Counted from the first letter of the stretch, positions 28,245 to 39,611 are shown. The stretch: DNA of 64,000 nucleotides from Kitasatospora fiedleri (GCF_948472415.1 NZ_OX419519.1:2542001-2606000), one strand, 5' to 3'. Numbers and translations are program-made. Notes: generated by a model not told the origin, from the sequence alone.

Positions 28245-29381
28245 TCAGCCGCGCAGCACGACCAGGTCGTCGCGGTGGACGACCTCGCGTTCGTACGCGG
28301 CACCGAGCTCCTGGGCCAGTTCTCGGGTGGACCGGCCGAGCAGACGGGGCAACTCCCTCGCATCAAAGTTGACCAGTCCGCGGGCGACGATGTGACCGTT
28401 TTCGCCAAGAAGGTCGACCGGATCACCCGCGGCGAACTCGCCCTCCACCCGGGTCACCCCGGCCGGCAGCAGGGACTTCCCGCCGTGCACGACGGCCGCC
28501 ACCGCCCCGTCGTCCAGGGTCAGCGAGCCGCGCGGGGAGGAGGCGTGCTCCAGCCAGAGCAGCCGGTCGGCGGAGCGGCTGCCCGTGCGCCGGAACAGCG
28601 TGCCGGTGGGCCGGCCGGCCAGCGCGTCGGCCGCCTGGCTGGCCGCCGTCAGCACCACCGGGATGCCCGCGCCGGTGGCGATCCGGGCCGCCTCGACCTT
28701 GGTGACCATGCCGCCGGTGCCGACGCCCGCCTTACCGGCGCTGCCGACCTCGACGCCCGCCAGGTCCTCGGGGCCGCGCACCAGCTCGATCCGGCTGGTG
28801 CCGGGCTTGGCCGGGTCGCCGTCGTACAGGCCGTCCACGTCGGAGAGCAGCACCAGCAGGTCGGCCCGGACCAGGTGGGCCACCAGCGCGGCCAGCCGGT
28901 CGTTGTCGCCGAACCTGATCTCGGCGGTGGCCACCGTGTCGTTCTCGTTGACGACCGGCACCGCGCCCATCGTCAGCAGCTGCTCCAGCGTCCGGTAGGC
29001 GTTGCGGTAGTGGGCCCGGCGGCTGGCGTCCTCGGCGGTCAGCAGCACCTGCCCGACCCGCACCCCGTAACGCGCGAAGGAGGCCGTGTACCGGGCCACC
29101 AGCAGCCCCTGGCCGACGCTGGCCGCGGCCTGCTGCCGGGCCAGGTCCTTGGGGCGCTTCTCCAGGCCGAGCGGGGCCAGGCCGGCCGCGATCGCGCCGG
29201 AGGAGACCAGCACCAGCTCCGGCGCGTCCGGGCGGCGGCGCAGCTTGGCCAGCGCGTCGACCAGGGCGTCCACCCGGTCCGCGTCGAGTCCGCCGGCGGC
29301 GGTGGTCAGCGAGGAGGAGCCGACCTTCACCACGATCCGCCGCGCCGAAACGACCTCCTCGCGGAGCAGCTGATCCACCAT
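28245..29381 (-). CDS. proB: glutamate 5-kinase
   Basis: This 378-residue protein begins with the amino-acid kinase motif RIVVKVGSSSLTT. It has the DNDRLAALVAHLV segment, the VGTGGMVTKVEAARIA phosphate-binding region and a C-terminal PUA domain (about 285-375). It makes gamma-glutamyl phosphate, the first and feedback-regulated step of proline synthesis. ATG at 29381 (MVDQLLREEV) was chosen because GGAAAGG lies upstream; a frame 13 codons longer adds no conserved residues. Confidence 0.96.
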   Translation of the reverse strand: MVDQLLREEVVSARRIVVKVGSSSLTTAAGGLDADRVDALVDALAKLRRRPDAPELVLVSSGAIAAGLAPLGLEKRPKDLARQQAAASVGQGLLVARYTASFARYGVRVGQVLLTAEDASRRAHYRNAYRTLEQLLTMGAVPVVNENDTVATAEIRFGDNDRLAALVAHLVRADLLVLLSDVDGLYDGDPAKPGTSRIELVRGPEDLAGVEVGSAGKAGVGTGGMVTKVEAARIATGAGIPVVLTAASQAADALAGRPTGTLFRRTGSRSADRLLWLEHASSPRGSLTLDDGAVAAVVHGGKSLLPAGVTRVEGEFAAGDPVDLLGENGHIVARGLVNFDARELPRLLGRSTRELAQELGAAYEREVVHRDDLVVLRG

Positions 29382-29414
29382 CAGTCCGACCTTTCCGACG
29401 CGCCCTGTGTACGT

Positions 29415-29440
29415 CCGCAATCTAGCGAGCCGGATTGCGG
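29415..29440 (-). other. hairpin just upstream of proB
   Basis: CCGCAATC (29415-29422) and GATTGCGG (29433-29440) form a perfect 8-bp stem 33 bases before the proB start. It could be a 5'-leader element or operator-like dyad; it is too close to the gene to be only the obgE terminator. Confidence 0.4.
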
Positions 29441-29470
29441 GTCACGAAATCGCGACGAGGCGTGAGACGT

Positions 29471-29502
29471 CCGGGCCCGGCCCCGCGCGGGGCCGGGCCC
29501 GG
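29471..29502 (-). terminator. second hairpin downstream of obgE
   Basis: A perfect palindrome with 14-bp arms (29471-29484 and 29489-29502) and a GCGC loop. Confidence 0.65.
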
Positions 29503-29510
29503 AAAGCGCG

Positions 29511-29545
29511 GACGGGGGCGCGGGCGGTCCGCCCGCGCCCCCGTC
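29511..29545 (-). terminator. first hairpin downstream of obgE
   Basis: A perfect stem of 16 bp, extendable to 17 (29511-29526 with 29530-29545), starts 14 bases past the obgE stop. Together with 29471-29502 it forms a double terminator. Confidence 0.75.
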
Positions 29546-29559
29546 GTGCGGGTACGCCC

Positions 29560-31020
29560 CTACTCGTCGAGCTGCTCGCGACCGGAGGAGAGCGCCTCGA
29601 ACTCCAGGTACTCCTGCTCCGCCGAGTCCCGGCCGCGCTGCCGCTCGCGGCGGCGGTCGACGGCGGGGCGCTGGGTCTCCATCCGGTGGTCCTCGCCGCG
29701 CCGGCCGAGCATCTCGGCGCCGGCCGCCATGGTGGGCTCCCAGTCGAAGACGACCGCGTTCTCCTCGGGGCCGATGATGACGGTGTCGCCCTCCTGGGCG
29801 CCGATCTTCCACAGCTGCTGCTCGACGCCGAGCCGGGCCAGCCGGTCGGCGAGGTAGCCGACCGCCTCGTCGTTGGCGAAGTCGGTCTGCCGGACCCAGC
29901 GTTCGGGCTTGCCGCCGCGGATGCGGTAGGCGCCGTCCTCCTCCTCGATGGTGAAGCCGGCGTCGTCGACGGCGGTGGGCCGGATGACGATCCGGGTGTT
30001 CTCCTGGACCGGCTTGGCGGCGCGCGCGGCGGCGACGATCTCGGCCAGCGCGAAGGAGAGTTCGCGCAGGCCCTTGTGGGCGAGCGCGGAGACCTCGAAC
30101 ACCCGGTAGCCGCGCTCCTCCAGCGAAGCGCGGGTCAGGTCGGCGATGTCCTGGCCGTCCGGGACGTCGACCTTGTTGAGCGCGACCAGCCGCGGCCGGT
30201 CCTCCAGGCCGCCGTACTGGGCGAGTTCGTCCTCGATGGTCTCCAGGTCGGTGAGCGGGTCGCGGCCCGGCTCCAGGGTGGCGCAGTCCAGGACGTGCAC
30301 CAGCACCTCGCAGCGCTCGACGTGCCGCAGGAACTCCAGGCCCAGGCCCTTGCCCTGGCTGGCGCCGGGGATCAGGCCGGGCACGTCGGCGATCGTGTAG
30401 ACGGTCTCGCCGGCGGTCACCACGCCGAGGTTGGGGACGAGGGTGGTGAACGGGTAGTCGGCGATCTTCGGCTTGGCGGCGGAGAGCACCGAGATCAGCG
30501 AGGACTTGCCGGCGCTCGGGTAGCCGACCAGCGCGACGTCGGCGACGGACTTCAGCTCCATCACGATGTCGCGGGCCTCGCCGGGCTCGCCGAGCAGCGC
30601 GAAGCCGGGGGCCTTGCGGCGGGCGGAGGCCAGCGCCGCGTTGCCCAGGCCGCCGCGACCGCCCTGGGCGGCGACGAAGCTGGTGCCGGGGCCGACCAGG
30701 TCGGCCAGCACGTTCCCCTTGCGGTCGAGCACGACGGTGCCGTCCGGGACGGGCAGCACGATGTCCGGGCCGACCGCGCCGGTGCGGTGACCGCCCGCGC
30801 CGGGCTTGCCGTTGGTGGCCTTGCGCTTGGGCGAGTGGTGGTACTCGAGGAGCGTGGTGACCTGCGGGTCCACGACCAGGATGACCGAGCCACCCTCGCC
30901 GCCGTTGCCCCCGTCGGGGCCGCCCAGCGGCTTGAACTTCTCCCGGTGCACGGAGGCGCAGCCGTGGCCCCCGTTACCCGCGGCGACATGCAGTTCGACG
31001 CGGTCCACGAAGGTGGTCAT
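29560..31020 (-). CDS. obgE: Obg-family GTPase (CgtA), ribosome assembly and differentiation control
   Basis: The 486-residue protein shows the glycine-rich Obg fold (1-158; [28 protein letters not shown]). The G domain follows with G1 GYPSAGKS at 166-173, G3 DVPG at 212-215 and NKVD. A C-terminal OCT domain is present ([22 protein letters not shown]). Obg binds the 50S subunit late in assembly. In Streptomyces the GTP state of Obg influences the onset of aerial growth. ATG at 31020 has GGGAGG upstream. It follows rplU-rpmA, the nearly universal bacterial order. Confidence 0.97.
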   Translation of the reverse strand: MTTFVDRVELHVAAGNGGHGCASVHREKFKPLGGPDGGNGGEGGSVILVVDPQVTTLLEYHHSPKRKATNGKPGAGGHRTGAVGPDIVLPVPDGTVVLDRKGNVLADLVGPGTSFVAAQGGRGGLGNAALASARRKAPGFALLGEPGEARDIVMELKSVADVALVGYPSAGKSSLISVLSAAKPKIADYPFTTLVPNLGVVTAGETVYTIADVPGLIPGASQGKGLGLEFLRHVERCEVLVHVLDCATLEPGRDPLTDLETIEDELAQYGGLEDRPRLVALNKVDVPDGQDIADLTRASLEERGYRVFEVSALAHKGLRELSFALAEIVAAARAAKPVQENTRIVIRPTAVDDAGFTIEEEDGAYRIRGGKPERWVRQTDFANDEAVGYLADRLARLGVEQQLWKIGAQEGDTVIIGPEENAVVFDWEPTMAAGAEMLGRRGEDHRMETQRPAVDRRRERQRGRDSAEQEYLEFEALSSGREQLDE

Positions 31021-31068
31021 GAGGTGTGCCTCCCGGGCGAAAAGAAAAGGGTGTCCTGCGGTAAAGCA

Positions 31069-31103
31069 GAAGGGTGGGCCCGGATCATCCCGGCCCACCC
31101 TTC
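31069..31103 (-). terminator. intercistronic hairpin between rpmA and obgE
   Basis: A perfect 12-bp stem (31069-31080 with 31092-31103) lies 20 bases past rpmA. The minus-strand sequence after it is T-rich for this genome (TTCTGCTTTACC, then CCCTTTTCTTTTC). It probably acts as a partial terminator or processing site. Confidence 0.6.
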
Positions 31104-31122
31104 ACAGCGAGTCTGTACGGAC

Positions 31123-31380
31123 TCAGGCCTCGACGGCCACGATGTTGACGACCTTGCGGCCGCGACGGTTGCCGAACTCCACGGCACCGGCGGTCAGCGC
31201 GAACAGCGTGTCGTCGCCGCCACGGCCGACGTTGGCGCCCGGGTGGAAGTGGGTGCCGCGCTGGCGGACGATGATCTCGCCGGCGGAGACGACCTGACCG
31301 CCGAAGCGCTTCACGCCGAGGCGCTGGGCGTTCGAGTCACGACCGTTGCGAGTGGAACTCGCACCCTTCTTGTGTGCCAT
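31123..31380 (-). CDS. rpmA: 50S ribosomal protein L27
   Basis: The 85-residue protein begins [20 protein letters not shown], the L27 signature whose N-terminus reaches the peptidyl transferase centre. The length matches the family and no N-terminal processing extension of the Firmicutes type is present. It lies 37 bases after rplU in the same operon. Confidence 0.98.
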   Translation of the reverse strand: MAHKKGASSTRNGRDSNAQRLGVKRFGGQVVSAGEIIVRQRGTHFHPGANVGRGGDDTLFALTAGAVEFGNRRGRKVVNIVAVEA

Positions 31381-31417
31381 CTGGCTATCCCCTTTCTAGG
31401 AAGACCGCAGGAAGTGG

Positions 31418-31735
31418 TTACTTGCTGACCGAGTCGATGCTGGTGATGCGCACCGCGGTGTGCTTCTGGCGGTGGCCCTGACGACGGCGGTAGCCGGTCT
31501 TGTTCTTGTAGCGCAGGATGACGATCTTGTCGCCCTTGGTGTGGTCGACGACCTCGGCGTGCGCCTTCACGCCACCGAGCACCCACGGGTCGGAGGTGAT
31601 GGACTCACCGTCGACGACGAGGATGGTCGAGAGCTCGACCGAGTCACCCGGCTTGGCGTCGATACGGTCGATCTCCAGCACGTCGCCCACGGCGACCTTG
31701 TGCTGGCGGCCGCCGGCGCGAACGATCGCGTACAT
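31418..31735 (-). CDS. rplU: 50S ribosomal protein L21
   Basis: The 105-residue protein begins [18 protein letters not shown] and contains the L21 signature [21 protein letters not shown] near its C-terminus. L21 binds 23S rRNA and contacts L20. It is the first gene of the rplU-rpmA-obgE operon, with a 5' leader of about 140 bases and a good promoter. Confidence 0.98.
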   Translation of the reverse strand: MYAIVRAGGRQHKVAVGDVLEIDRIDAKPGDSVELSTILVVDGESITSDPWVLGGVKAHAEVVDHTKGDKIVILRYKNKTGYRRRQGHRQKHTAVRITSIDSVSK

Positions 31736-31882
31736 GCGGTACCTGCTTTCCTAACTCGGTCGGAACTCCGGATGCCAGCCGCCTGGGTATGGACACAAGC
31801 GGCCTCCCCCGGAAACGCCGGAAGCGGCGTCCACCCGGGAGGTGAGGTGCTCTGGAGCGCGGCGTCAACACGCCGATGGTCA

Positions 31883-31911
31883 AGGATACGGACCGGCCCA
31901 TCCGAAGACAA
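31883..31911 (-). promoter_or_regulatory. promoter of the rplU-rpmA-obgE operon
   Basis: Minus-strand TTGTCT (31906-31911) and TATCCT (31883-31888) are separated by exactly 17 bases. This is one of the best housekeeping-type promoters in the window. A CGGCGT/ACGCCG hairpin (31860-31875) lies right after the likely start site in the rplU leader. Confidence 0.65.
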
Positions 31912-31988
31912 ACCGGGACGTGCGGAGGGGCCGGGAGCGGCGCGTCGGCGCTGCTCCCGGCCCCCGTGGACTCACTCCGCGGCCGGGC

Positions 31989-34900
31989 TCACTCCGCGGC
32001 GCCGTCGCCCTCGGCGGCCGCGGCCTTCTTGGCCGCCGTGGTCCGCTTGGTGGCGGTCTTGCGGGCGGTCGTCTTCTTGGCGGCCGTGGCGGTGGTCTTC
32101 TTCGCCGCGGCCTTCTTGGCCGTCGCGGTCTTCTTGGCGGCGGTCGCGGTCTTGGCGGCGGTCGCGGTCTTGGCCGCGGTCTTCCGGGGGCCCGCTTCTT
32201 CGGCGCGGCCTCCTCGGCCGGGTCCTCGACGGGCTGCTCGGTGTCGACCTCGACGGTGACCTCGGCCCCGGGCTCCACCGCGGCGACGGCCTCGGCCGCC
32301 ACCTCCGCGGCCGTCCCGGCGACCTCGACGGCCGACTGCTGCTCGGCGGCCGACTTCTCGGCGGCGCTCAGCGCGGCCTCCATCGCGGCCTCGGCGCGGG
32401 CCTGCAGGACCACGATCTCGGCCTCGCCGGACGCCCCGGCCGGAGCGGTGGCCTTGCGCACCGCGCGGCGCCGGGTGCGCCCGCCCGCCGCGGGGGCGGC
32501 CGGCGGGATCTCCACCAGGCCGGGCTTCTCCTCGACGACGGCCTGAGCGGCCTCGGCGGCCCGCACTGGCTCGGTGTCGGCGGCACCGGTCTCGACGATC
32601 TCGGTGTCGGCGAACACGTCGACCGGCTCCAGCTCCTCGACCACGTCCAGGACGGTCTCCGCGGCCTCGACCGCCTCGGCGACCTCGGCGGACTCGACCG
32701 ACCCGAGACCCTCGACCGCGTCGGTCTCCGCGCCGCCGGCCCCGCCGCGGCCCCGGCGGCGGCGCTTGCCGCCGCCCTCGCCGGTGCCGGAGGCGGCGGC
32801 GGCGTGCGAGCCCTGGTGGCCGTGGCCGGGCTGGTCCATGTGGACGATCACGCCGCGGCCGTTGCAGTGCACGCAGGGCTCGGAGAAGGACTCCAGCAGG
32901 CCCTGGCCGACCCGCTTGCGGGTCATCTGGACCAGGCCGAGCGAGGTGACCTCGGCGACCTGGTGCTTGGTGCGGTCCCGGCCCAGGCACTCCAGCAGGC
33001 GGCGCAGCACCAGGTCCCGGTTGGACTCCAGCACCATGTCGATGAAGTCGATCACGATGATGCCGCCGAGGTCGCGCAGCCGCAGCTGGCGGACGATCTC
33101 CTCGGCCGCCTCGATGTTGTTGCGGGTGACGGTCTCCTCAAGGTTGCCGCCCTGGCCGACGAACTTGCCGGTGTTGACGTCGATGACGATCATCGCCTCG
33201 GTCCGGTCGATCACCAGCGAGCCGCCGGAGGGCAGCCAGACCTTGCGGTCCAGCGCCTTCATCAACTGCTCGTCGATCCGGTAGGTGGCGAACACGTCGA
33301 CGTCCGAGGTCCAGCGCTGCAGGCGCTCGGTGAGGTCGGGGGCGACGTTGGTGACGTAGTCGTGGATGGTGTTCCAGGCTTCGGAGCCGCTGACGATGAC
33401 CTTGGTGAAGTCCTCGTTGAAGATGTCGCGGACCACCCGGACGGTCATGTCGGGCTCGCCGTACAGCAGCGCCGGGGCGTTGCCGGTGGCGGCCTTCTTC
33501 TGGATCTCCTCCCACTGCTGCTGGAGGCGCTGGACGTCGCGGGTGAGCTCCTCCTCGGAGGCGCCCTCGGCGGCGGTGCGCACGATCACGCCCGCGTCGT
33601 CCGGGACGATCTTCTTGAGGATCTGCTTGAGGCGGGCCCGCTCGTTCTCCGGCAGCTTGCGGGAGATGCCGGTCATCGAGCCCTCGGGCACGTACACCAG
33701 GTAGCGGCCGGGCAGCGAGATCTGGCTGGTCAGCCGGGCGCCCTTGTGGCCGATCGGGTCCTTGGAGACCTGCACCAGCACGGACTGGCCGGACTTCAGC
33801 ACCGACTCGATCCGGCGCGGGCCGCCGTGGCCGCCGAGCGCGCCGAAGTTGACCTCGCCCGCGTACAGCACGGCGTTGCGGCCCTTGCCGATGTCGACGA
33901 ACGCGGCCTCCATGGACGGCAGCACGTTCTGCACCTTGCCCAGGTACACGTTGCCGACGTAACTGGTGGCCTGCTCCTTGTTGACGTAGTGCTCGACCAG
34001 CACGCCGTCCTCGAGCACGCCGATCTGGGTGCGGGCGCCGTTCTGGCGGACCACCATGACCCGCTCGACGGACTCCCGGCGGGCCAGGAACTCGGCCTCG
34101 GTGATGATCGGGACGCGGCGGCGGCCCAGCTCGCGGCCCTCGCGGCGGCGCTGCTTCTTGGCCTCCAGGCGGGTGGAGCCCTTGATGGACTGCACCTCGT
34201 CCGGGTCGAACGCGGGCTCCGCGGAGCGGCGACGCGGCTCGCGCACCTTCACCACGGTGCGCACGCCGTCCTCGCCGGCCTCCGGCTGGTCGGCGCCCTC
34301 ACCGCTGCGGCGGCGACGGCGACGGCGGCGGCGCGAGGAGGACAGGCCGGCGGCCAGGTCGTCCTCCTGGTCGTCCTCGGCCTCGTCGTGGTCGTCGCCC
34401 GCGTCGGCGCCCTGGTGGGCGGCGTCCTCGGTCTCGGCGCTCTCGGCCTCGACCGACTCGGGCGCGTCCTCGGCGTCACCGCGACGGCGGCGACGGCCAC
34501 CGCGACGGCGGCGGCGGGACGGGCGGTCGTCCTCCCACTCCGCGTCCTGCTCGGGGCCGGCGGCGGGCGCCTCGACCTCGGCGGGGGCCTCGACCAGGGC
34601 GGCGGGGGCGGCCGGAGCAGCCGGAGCGGCGGCCTTGGCGGGCTGCTGGGCGGCCTTCGCGGGCTTGGCCGACTGCTGGACGCGCACCGCGGTGCGGACC
34701 CGGCGGCGGCGGCCGACGCCGCTGTACTCGAACTCCTCCTCGGACGCCCGCTCCTCCTCGACCGCGGCGGCCGGAGCCGGCTCGGCGGCCTTGGCGGCGG
34801 TGGTCTTGGCGGCGGTGCTCTTGGCCGCGGCGGCCTTGGCGGCGGGCGCGGGGGCGGTGAAGGGCTCGGGCTCCTGGAACACCGGCGCCTGGAAGATCGC

Positions 34901-35653
34901 GGTGGACGGGCGGACGGCCCGGCGGCGGGCGCGCGGCGGCTCGGCCTCGACGACCGGCTCGGGCTCCGCGACTGCCTCGACCGGGGCCTCCACCTCGGCC
35001 TCCGGCTCCTCCTCGGCGACCGGCTCGGCCTCGGGCGCGGGCTCGACGGCCGGCTCCTCGACCGCCACCGGCGACTGCACCGGCGCGGAGGCGCGCTTGC
35101 GGGTGCGGCGGGCGCGGACCGGCTTCTCCTCCGCCACCGGCTCGGCGGCGGGAGCCTCGGCGGCCGGGGCCTCGGCGGGCACCTCGGGCGCGGCCTCAAC
35201 CGCGGCAGGGGCCTCCGGCGCACCGGCCGGAGCCTCGGCACGCTTACGGGTACGGCGGGCGCGGACCGGCTTCTCCTCCGCCACCGGCTCAGCGGCGGGA
35301 GCCTCGGCCTCGGCGGCGGCCGGGGCCTCGGCGGGCACCTCGGGCGCGGCCTCAACCGCGGCAGGGGCCTCCGGCGCACCGGCCGGAGCCTCGGCACGCT
35401 TACGGGTGCGCCGGGCGCGGACCGGCTTCTCCTCCGCCACCGGCTCGGCGGCCGGGGCCTCGGCCTCGGCCGCCGGGGCGGCGGGGGCCGCCACCACGGT
35501 CCCGGCGCCCTCGCTCGCGGCACCCTGCGGGGAGCCGGCCGGGCGGGACACCGCTCGGCGGCGGCGGCGCGGCGGTGCCGCGGCGGTGCCGTCGGCCCCG
35601 TTGTCGTTGTTGTTGTCGGCCGCAGCGGGCTGCGGTTCGGTGTTTTCGAGCAT
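31989..35653 (-). CDS. rne: RNase E/G family endoribonuclease, long, with apparent frameshift near 3' end
   Basis: The N-terminal 500 residues are an Ala/Glu/Pro/Arg-rich, disordered extension with three long repeats of a VRARRTRKRAEAPAG-type block. An S1 RNA-binding domain follows (about 560-605, YVGNVYLGKVQNVLPSMEAAFVDIG). The catalytic DNase I-like domain has DVNTGKF near 826 and GGIIVIDFIDM near 866 (metal-binding Asp). The Zn-link is CVHC near 926. It cleaves single-stranded mRNA and rRNA precursors. After APKKRAPGR the frame read here runs into Pro/Arg-rich nonsense ending at 31880. One base shifted, the sequence gives the expected AAKKTATAKKAAAKK tail ending at 31989. ATG at 35653 follows GGGAGA. 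Confidence 0.88.
35091..35480 (-). repeat. three long tandem repeats (147 and 156 bp) in rne
   Basis: The units begin at about 35091, 35238 and 35394; the third is partial. Spacings are 147 and 156 bases, the 9-base difference being an extra GCCTCGGCC-type triplet repeat. They are near-identical at the DNA level and encode KPVRARRTRKRAEAP followed by an Ala/Glu/Pro-rich spacer. Confidence 0.8.
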
Positions 35654-36016
35654 GCGGGTGTGTCTCCCGTCAGGCCCCCGGGCTCCGCGTCCTGGCACGA
35701 CGCTCCACCGCGTTCACCAGCCGGACGCCGCTTCGGGCGGTCCGGCTCCCACGGTGCCGTCGTGCGGACGTGAGACCGCACAGGGGCTCGTAGTCTCGCT
35801 CAACCCCCCGCGGGACGCGGGGGGTCGAAAAGTCTTCTGGTCTGACCAGTTCTTCTCAGTTTTCAAGGGCCGGGCCGAAAGGATGGCCGGGCCTGCGCGC
35901 GACGACGCTCGCTCCCCTGGGGAGCCGCGGGGGCCGGGGAGCCACAGGCCCGGAGTTCTCTCCGTGCCTGCGCTCCCGCCCACTCGGCGGACGGCGGTTG
36001 CGCGCGGCGGGGCGGC
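35654..36016. other. long upstream region of rne, no gene seen
   Basis: A 363-bp gap with an unusually A/T-rich patch (about 35826-35882). It holds the palindrome CTGGTCTGACCAG (35838-35850) and the hairpin at 35803-35825. A direct repeat GGCCGGGCC flanks GAAAGGAT near 35869-35895. It may contain the rne promoter and 5' leader, but I cannot place the start site. Confidence 0.45.
35803..35825 (-). terminator. hairpin in the rne upstream region
   Basis: A perfect 9-bp stem (35803-35811 with 35817-35825) with loop GGGAC. It may terminate the upstream operon or belong to the rne 5' leader. Confidence 0.5.
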
Positions 36017-36874
36017 CTACCGGCCGACCTCGGCCGCGGCGCGGTCGAGCGCCAGCGGGTCGGTCACCGTGCCGGTCTGCTCGTCGAGCGGCCCCTGCGC
36101 CAGCCTGGTCACCTCTACGGGGACCGGCGGCGCGAGGTCGGCCGTCGAACGGAGACCGGACAATACGTCGTCGGGTCGTACGGCGGGTGTGGCGTGTCGT
36201 ACTACCAGCCGCAGTATCGCACAGGGAGCGCCCGCGCGAACATCGTCCGCACCGTCCGTGGCCGTGTTGTCACCGATCCCGACCAGGGGGGAGCCCTCGG
36301 GGACGGTTTCGATCGCGGCGACGGCGGCGCGCGCGTCGAAGGTGCGCAGGCCGTTCTTGGTCATCCGCTGGACCTCGACCGCCTCGGCGGCCAGAAACAC
36401 GGCGGCGGCCTTCTCGGCCTCGGCGGGCTCCACGCCGGGCAGGCGCAGCAGCCACTCGGAGGCTTCCAGGCGCTCCACGAAGTTGCCGGTGGCGACCTCG
36501 ACGGCGTCGGTGACGTCCAGGCCGGGCGGCAGCGACTCGTCCAGTTGGCGGCGGAGCGCCTCCGGGTCGCGGTGCTCGGCGAGGCCGATCTCCAGGTACT
36601 CGGCCTCGCTGGCGGTGCCGGTCGGGGCGGCGTTGGCGTAGGAGACCTTGGGGTGCGGGGTGAAGCCCGCGGAGTAGGCCATCGGGACGGCCGAGCGGCG
36701 GAGCGCGCGCTCGAACGCCCGCTGGAAGTCCCGGTGGCTGGTGAAGCGCAGACGGCCGCGCTTGGTGTAGCGGAGACGGATGCGCTGCACCGTCGGCGCG
36801 GGCGGCGGACCGTCGGGCGTGCGGCGTGCCAGGGGGCTCAGTCCTTCGTCAGTTGTCCCCGTCCGGCCTCGCAC
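36017..36874 (-). CDS. TIGR03936-type radical-SAM-linked protein (DUF2344)
   Basis: This 285-residue protein has the diagnostic N-terminus VQRIRLRYTKRGRLRFTSHRDFQRAFERALRR, then PMAYSAGFTPHPKVSYA and EYLEIGLAE. Such proteins lie next to, or are fused with, TIGR03960 B12-binding radical SAM proteins. One such gene is 790 bases upstream here. The biochemical role is unknown; a tRNA or rRNA modification role has been suspected from context. The start may be GTG at 36874 or the later GTG (residue 29) that begins VQRIRLRY; neither has a strong ribosome binding site. Confidence 0.85.
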   Translation of the reverse strand: MRGRTGTTDEGLSPLARRTPDGPPPAPTVQRIRLRYTKRGRLRFTSHRDFQRAFERALRRSAVPMAYSAGFTPHPKVSYANAAPTGTASEAEYLEIGLAEHRDPEALRRQLDESLPPGLDVTDAVEVATGNFVERLEASEWLLRLPGVEPAEAEKAAAVFLAAEAVEVQRMTKNGLRTFDARAAVAAIETVPEGSPLVGIGDNTATDGADDVRAGAPCAILRLVVRHATPAVRPDDVLSGLRSTADLAPPVPVEVTRLAQGPLDEQTGTVTDPLALDRAAAEVGR

Positions 36875-36923
36875 CGCGTGCGGCTCCGGCCGGACCTTGT
36901 CCCCACCAAGGGTACGCGGTGCG

Positions 36924-37568
36924 TCAGCCGAGCAGCGTCCGCCGTACCTCCCGGGCCACCCGGCGGACCTCCGCCCTGACGGGCCACCAGACGTCGCGGC
37001 GCACCCAGCGGCAGGGGGCGACCACGGTGAAGCGCCAGATCCGGCCGCCGAGCCGCCAGGCCCGGCGGAACGCCAGCCAGAGCGCGCGCAGCACCGGGAA
37101 CAGCACCGGCCGCCACAGCCAGTCCCGGAACGCCCTGCCGAGCGGCACCAGCACCCACCGCCACAGCGCCCGGACCGGCACCGCGACCAGGTGGTACGCC
37201 GACCAGGCGACCACCCGGCCGAACCCGACCGCCAGGTACGCCGTCCCGCGCCCGATCGGGGCCAGCACGTAGTTCCACAGCGCCGCCAGGACCGGCCGCA
37301 CCACCCACCGCCACAGCCAGGTCAGCGGCACCACCACCACCCACCGCCACAGCCGGCCGACCGGGACGACCACCAGCCGGTACAGCAGCGGCCCCAGCAC
37401 CCCCCGCCAGAGCAGGCGCAGCGGCCATAGCAACACCCTGTCGACCAGCCATCCGGCCCCGCGGGCGACCAGCGCCACGAGTTCCCACAGCAGCCGCAGC
37501 GGCACCACCACCGCCACCACCACCAGCCGCACCAACGCGACCAGGCAGCCCCCGCCCTGCTGAGCCAT
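36924..37568 (-). CDS. Trp/Val/Arg-rich repetitive membrane protein, function unknown
   Basis: The 214-residue protein is built from repeated amphipathic or membrane-associated segments of about 20-25 residues with a core such as LWRWVVVVPL or LRLLWRGVLGPL. They are each hydrophobic but bounded by Arg. Trp makes up roughly 10% of residues. There is no signal peptide or enzyme motif. ATG at 37568 was chosen, with GGGGGAG five bases upstream; a GTG two codons earlier overlaps that site. It lies between the two radical-SAM-linked genes, with a terminator hairpin separating it from the larger one. Confidence 0.65.
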   Translation of the reverse strand: MAQQGGGCLVALVRLVVVAVVVPLRLLWELVALVARGAGWLVDRVLLWPLRLLWRGVLGPLLYRLVVVPVGRLWRWVVVVPLTWLWRWVVRPVLAALWNYVLAPIGRGTAYLAVGFGRVVAWSAYHLVAVPVRALWRWVLVPLGRAFRDWLWRPVLFPVLRALWLAFRRAWRLGGRIWRFTVVAPCRWVRRDVWWPVRAEVRRVAREVRRTLLG

Positions 37569-37616
37569 CGTCACTCCCCCGTCGCCCGATCAGCCGATGG
37601 TCATACCCGGGCAAAG

Positions 37617-37646
37617 GGCCCCCGCCACGGGGTCGTGGCGGGGGCC
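37617..37646 (-). terminator. terminator of the TIGR03960 radical SAM gene
   Basis: A perfect 13-bp stem (37617-37629 with 37634-37646) and a 4-base loop begins 15 bases after the stop codon. Confidence 0.8.
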
Positions 37647-37661
37647 GGGGGTGAGGCCGCG

Positions 37662-39590
<1,929 letters not shown>

Positions 39591-39611
39591 GCGCAAGGAC
39601 CTTTACGGCAG

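Noticed and set aside
32180..32205. Programmed −1 frameshifting in rne
   Set aside because: The codons GCC CCC GGA do not form a standard X-XXY-YYZ slippery heptamer. An indel or sequencing error in the homopolymer is simpler, though not excluded.
31460..36641. Long plus-strand frames of up to 1,437 codons opposite rne and its repeats
   Set aside because: They are antisense to clear RNase E/G domains and are Gly/Leu/Arg or Ser/Ala-rich by composition only.
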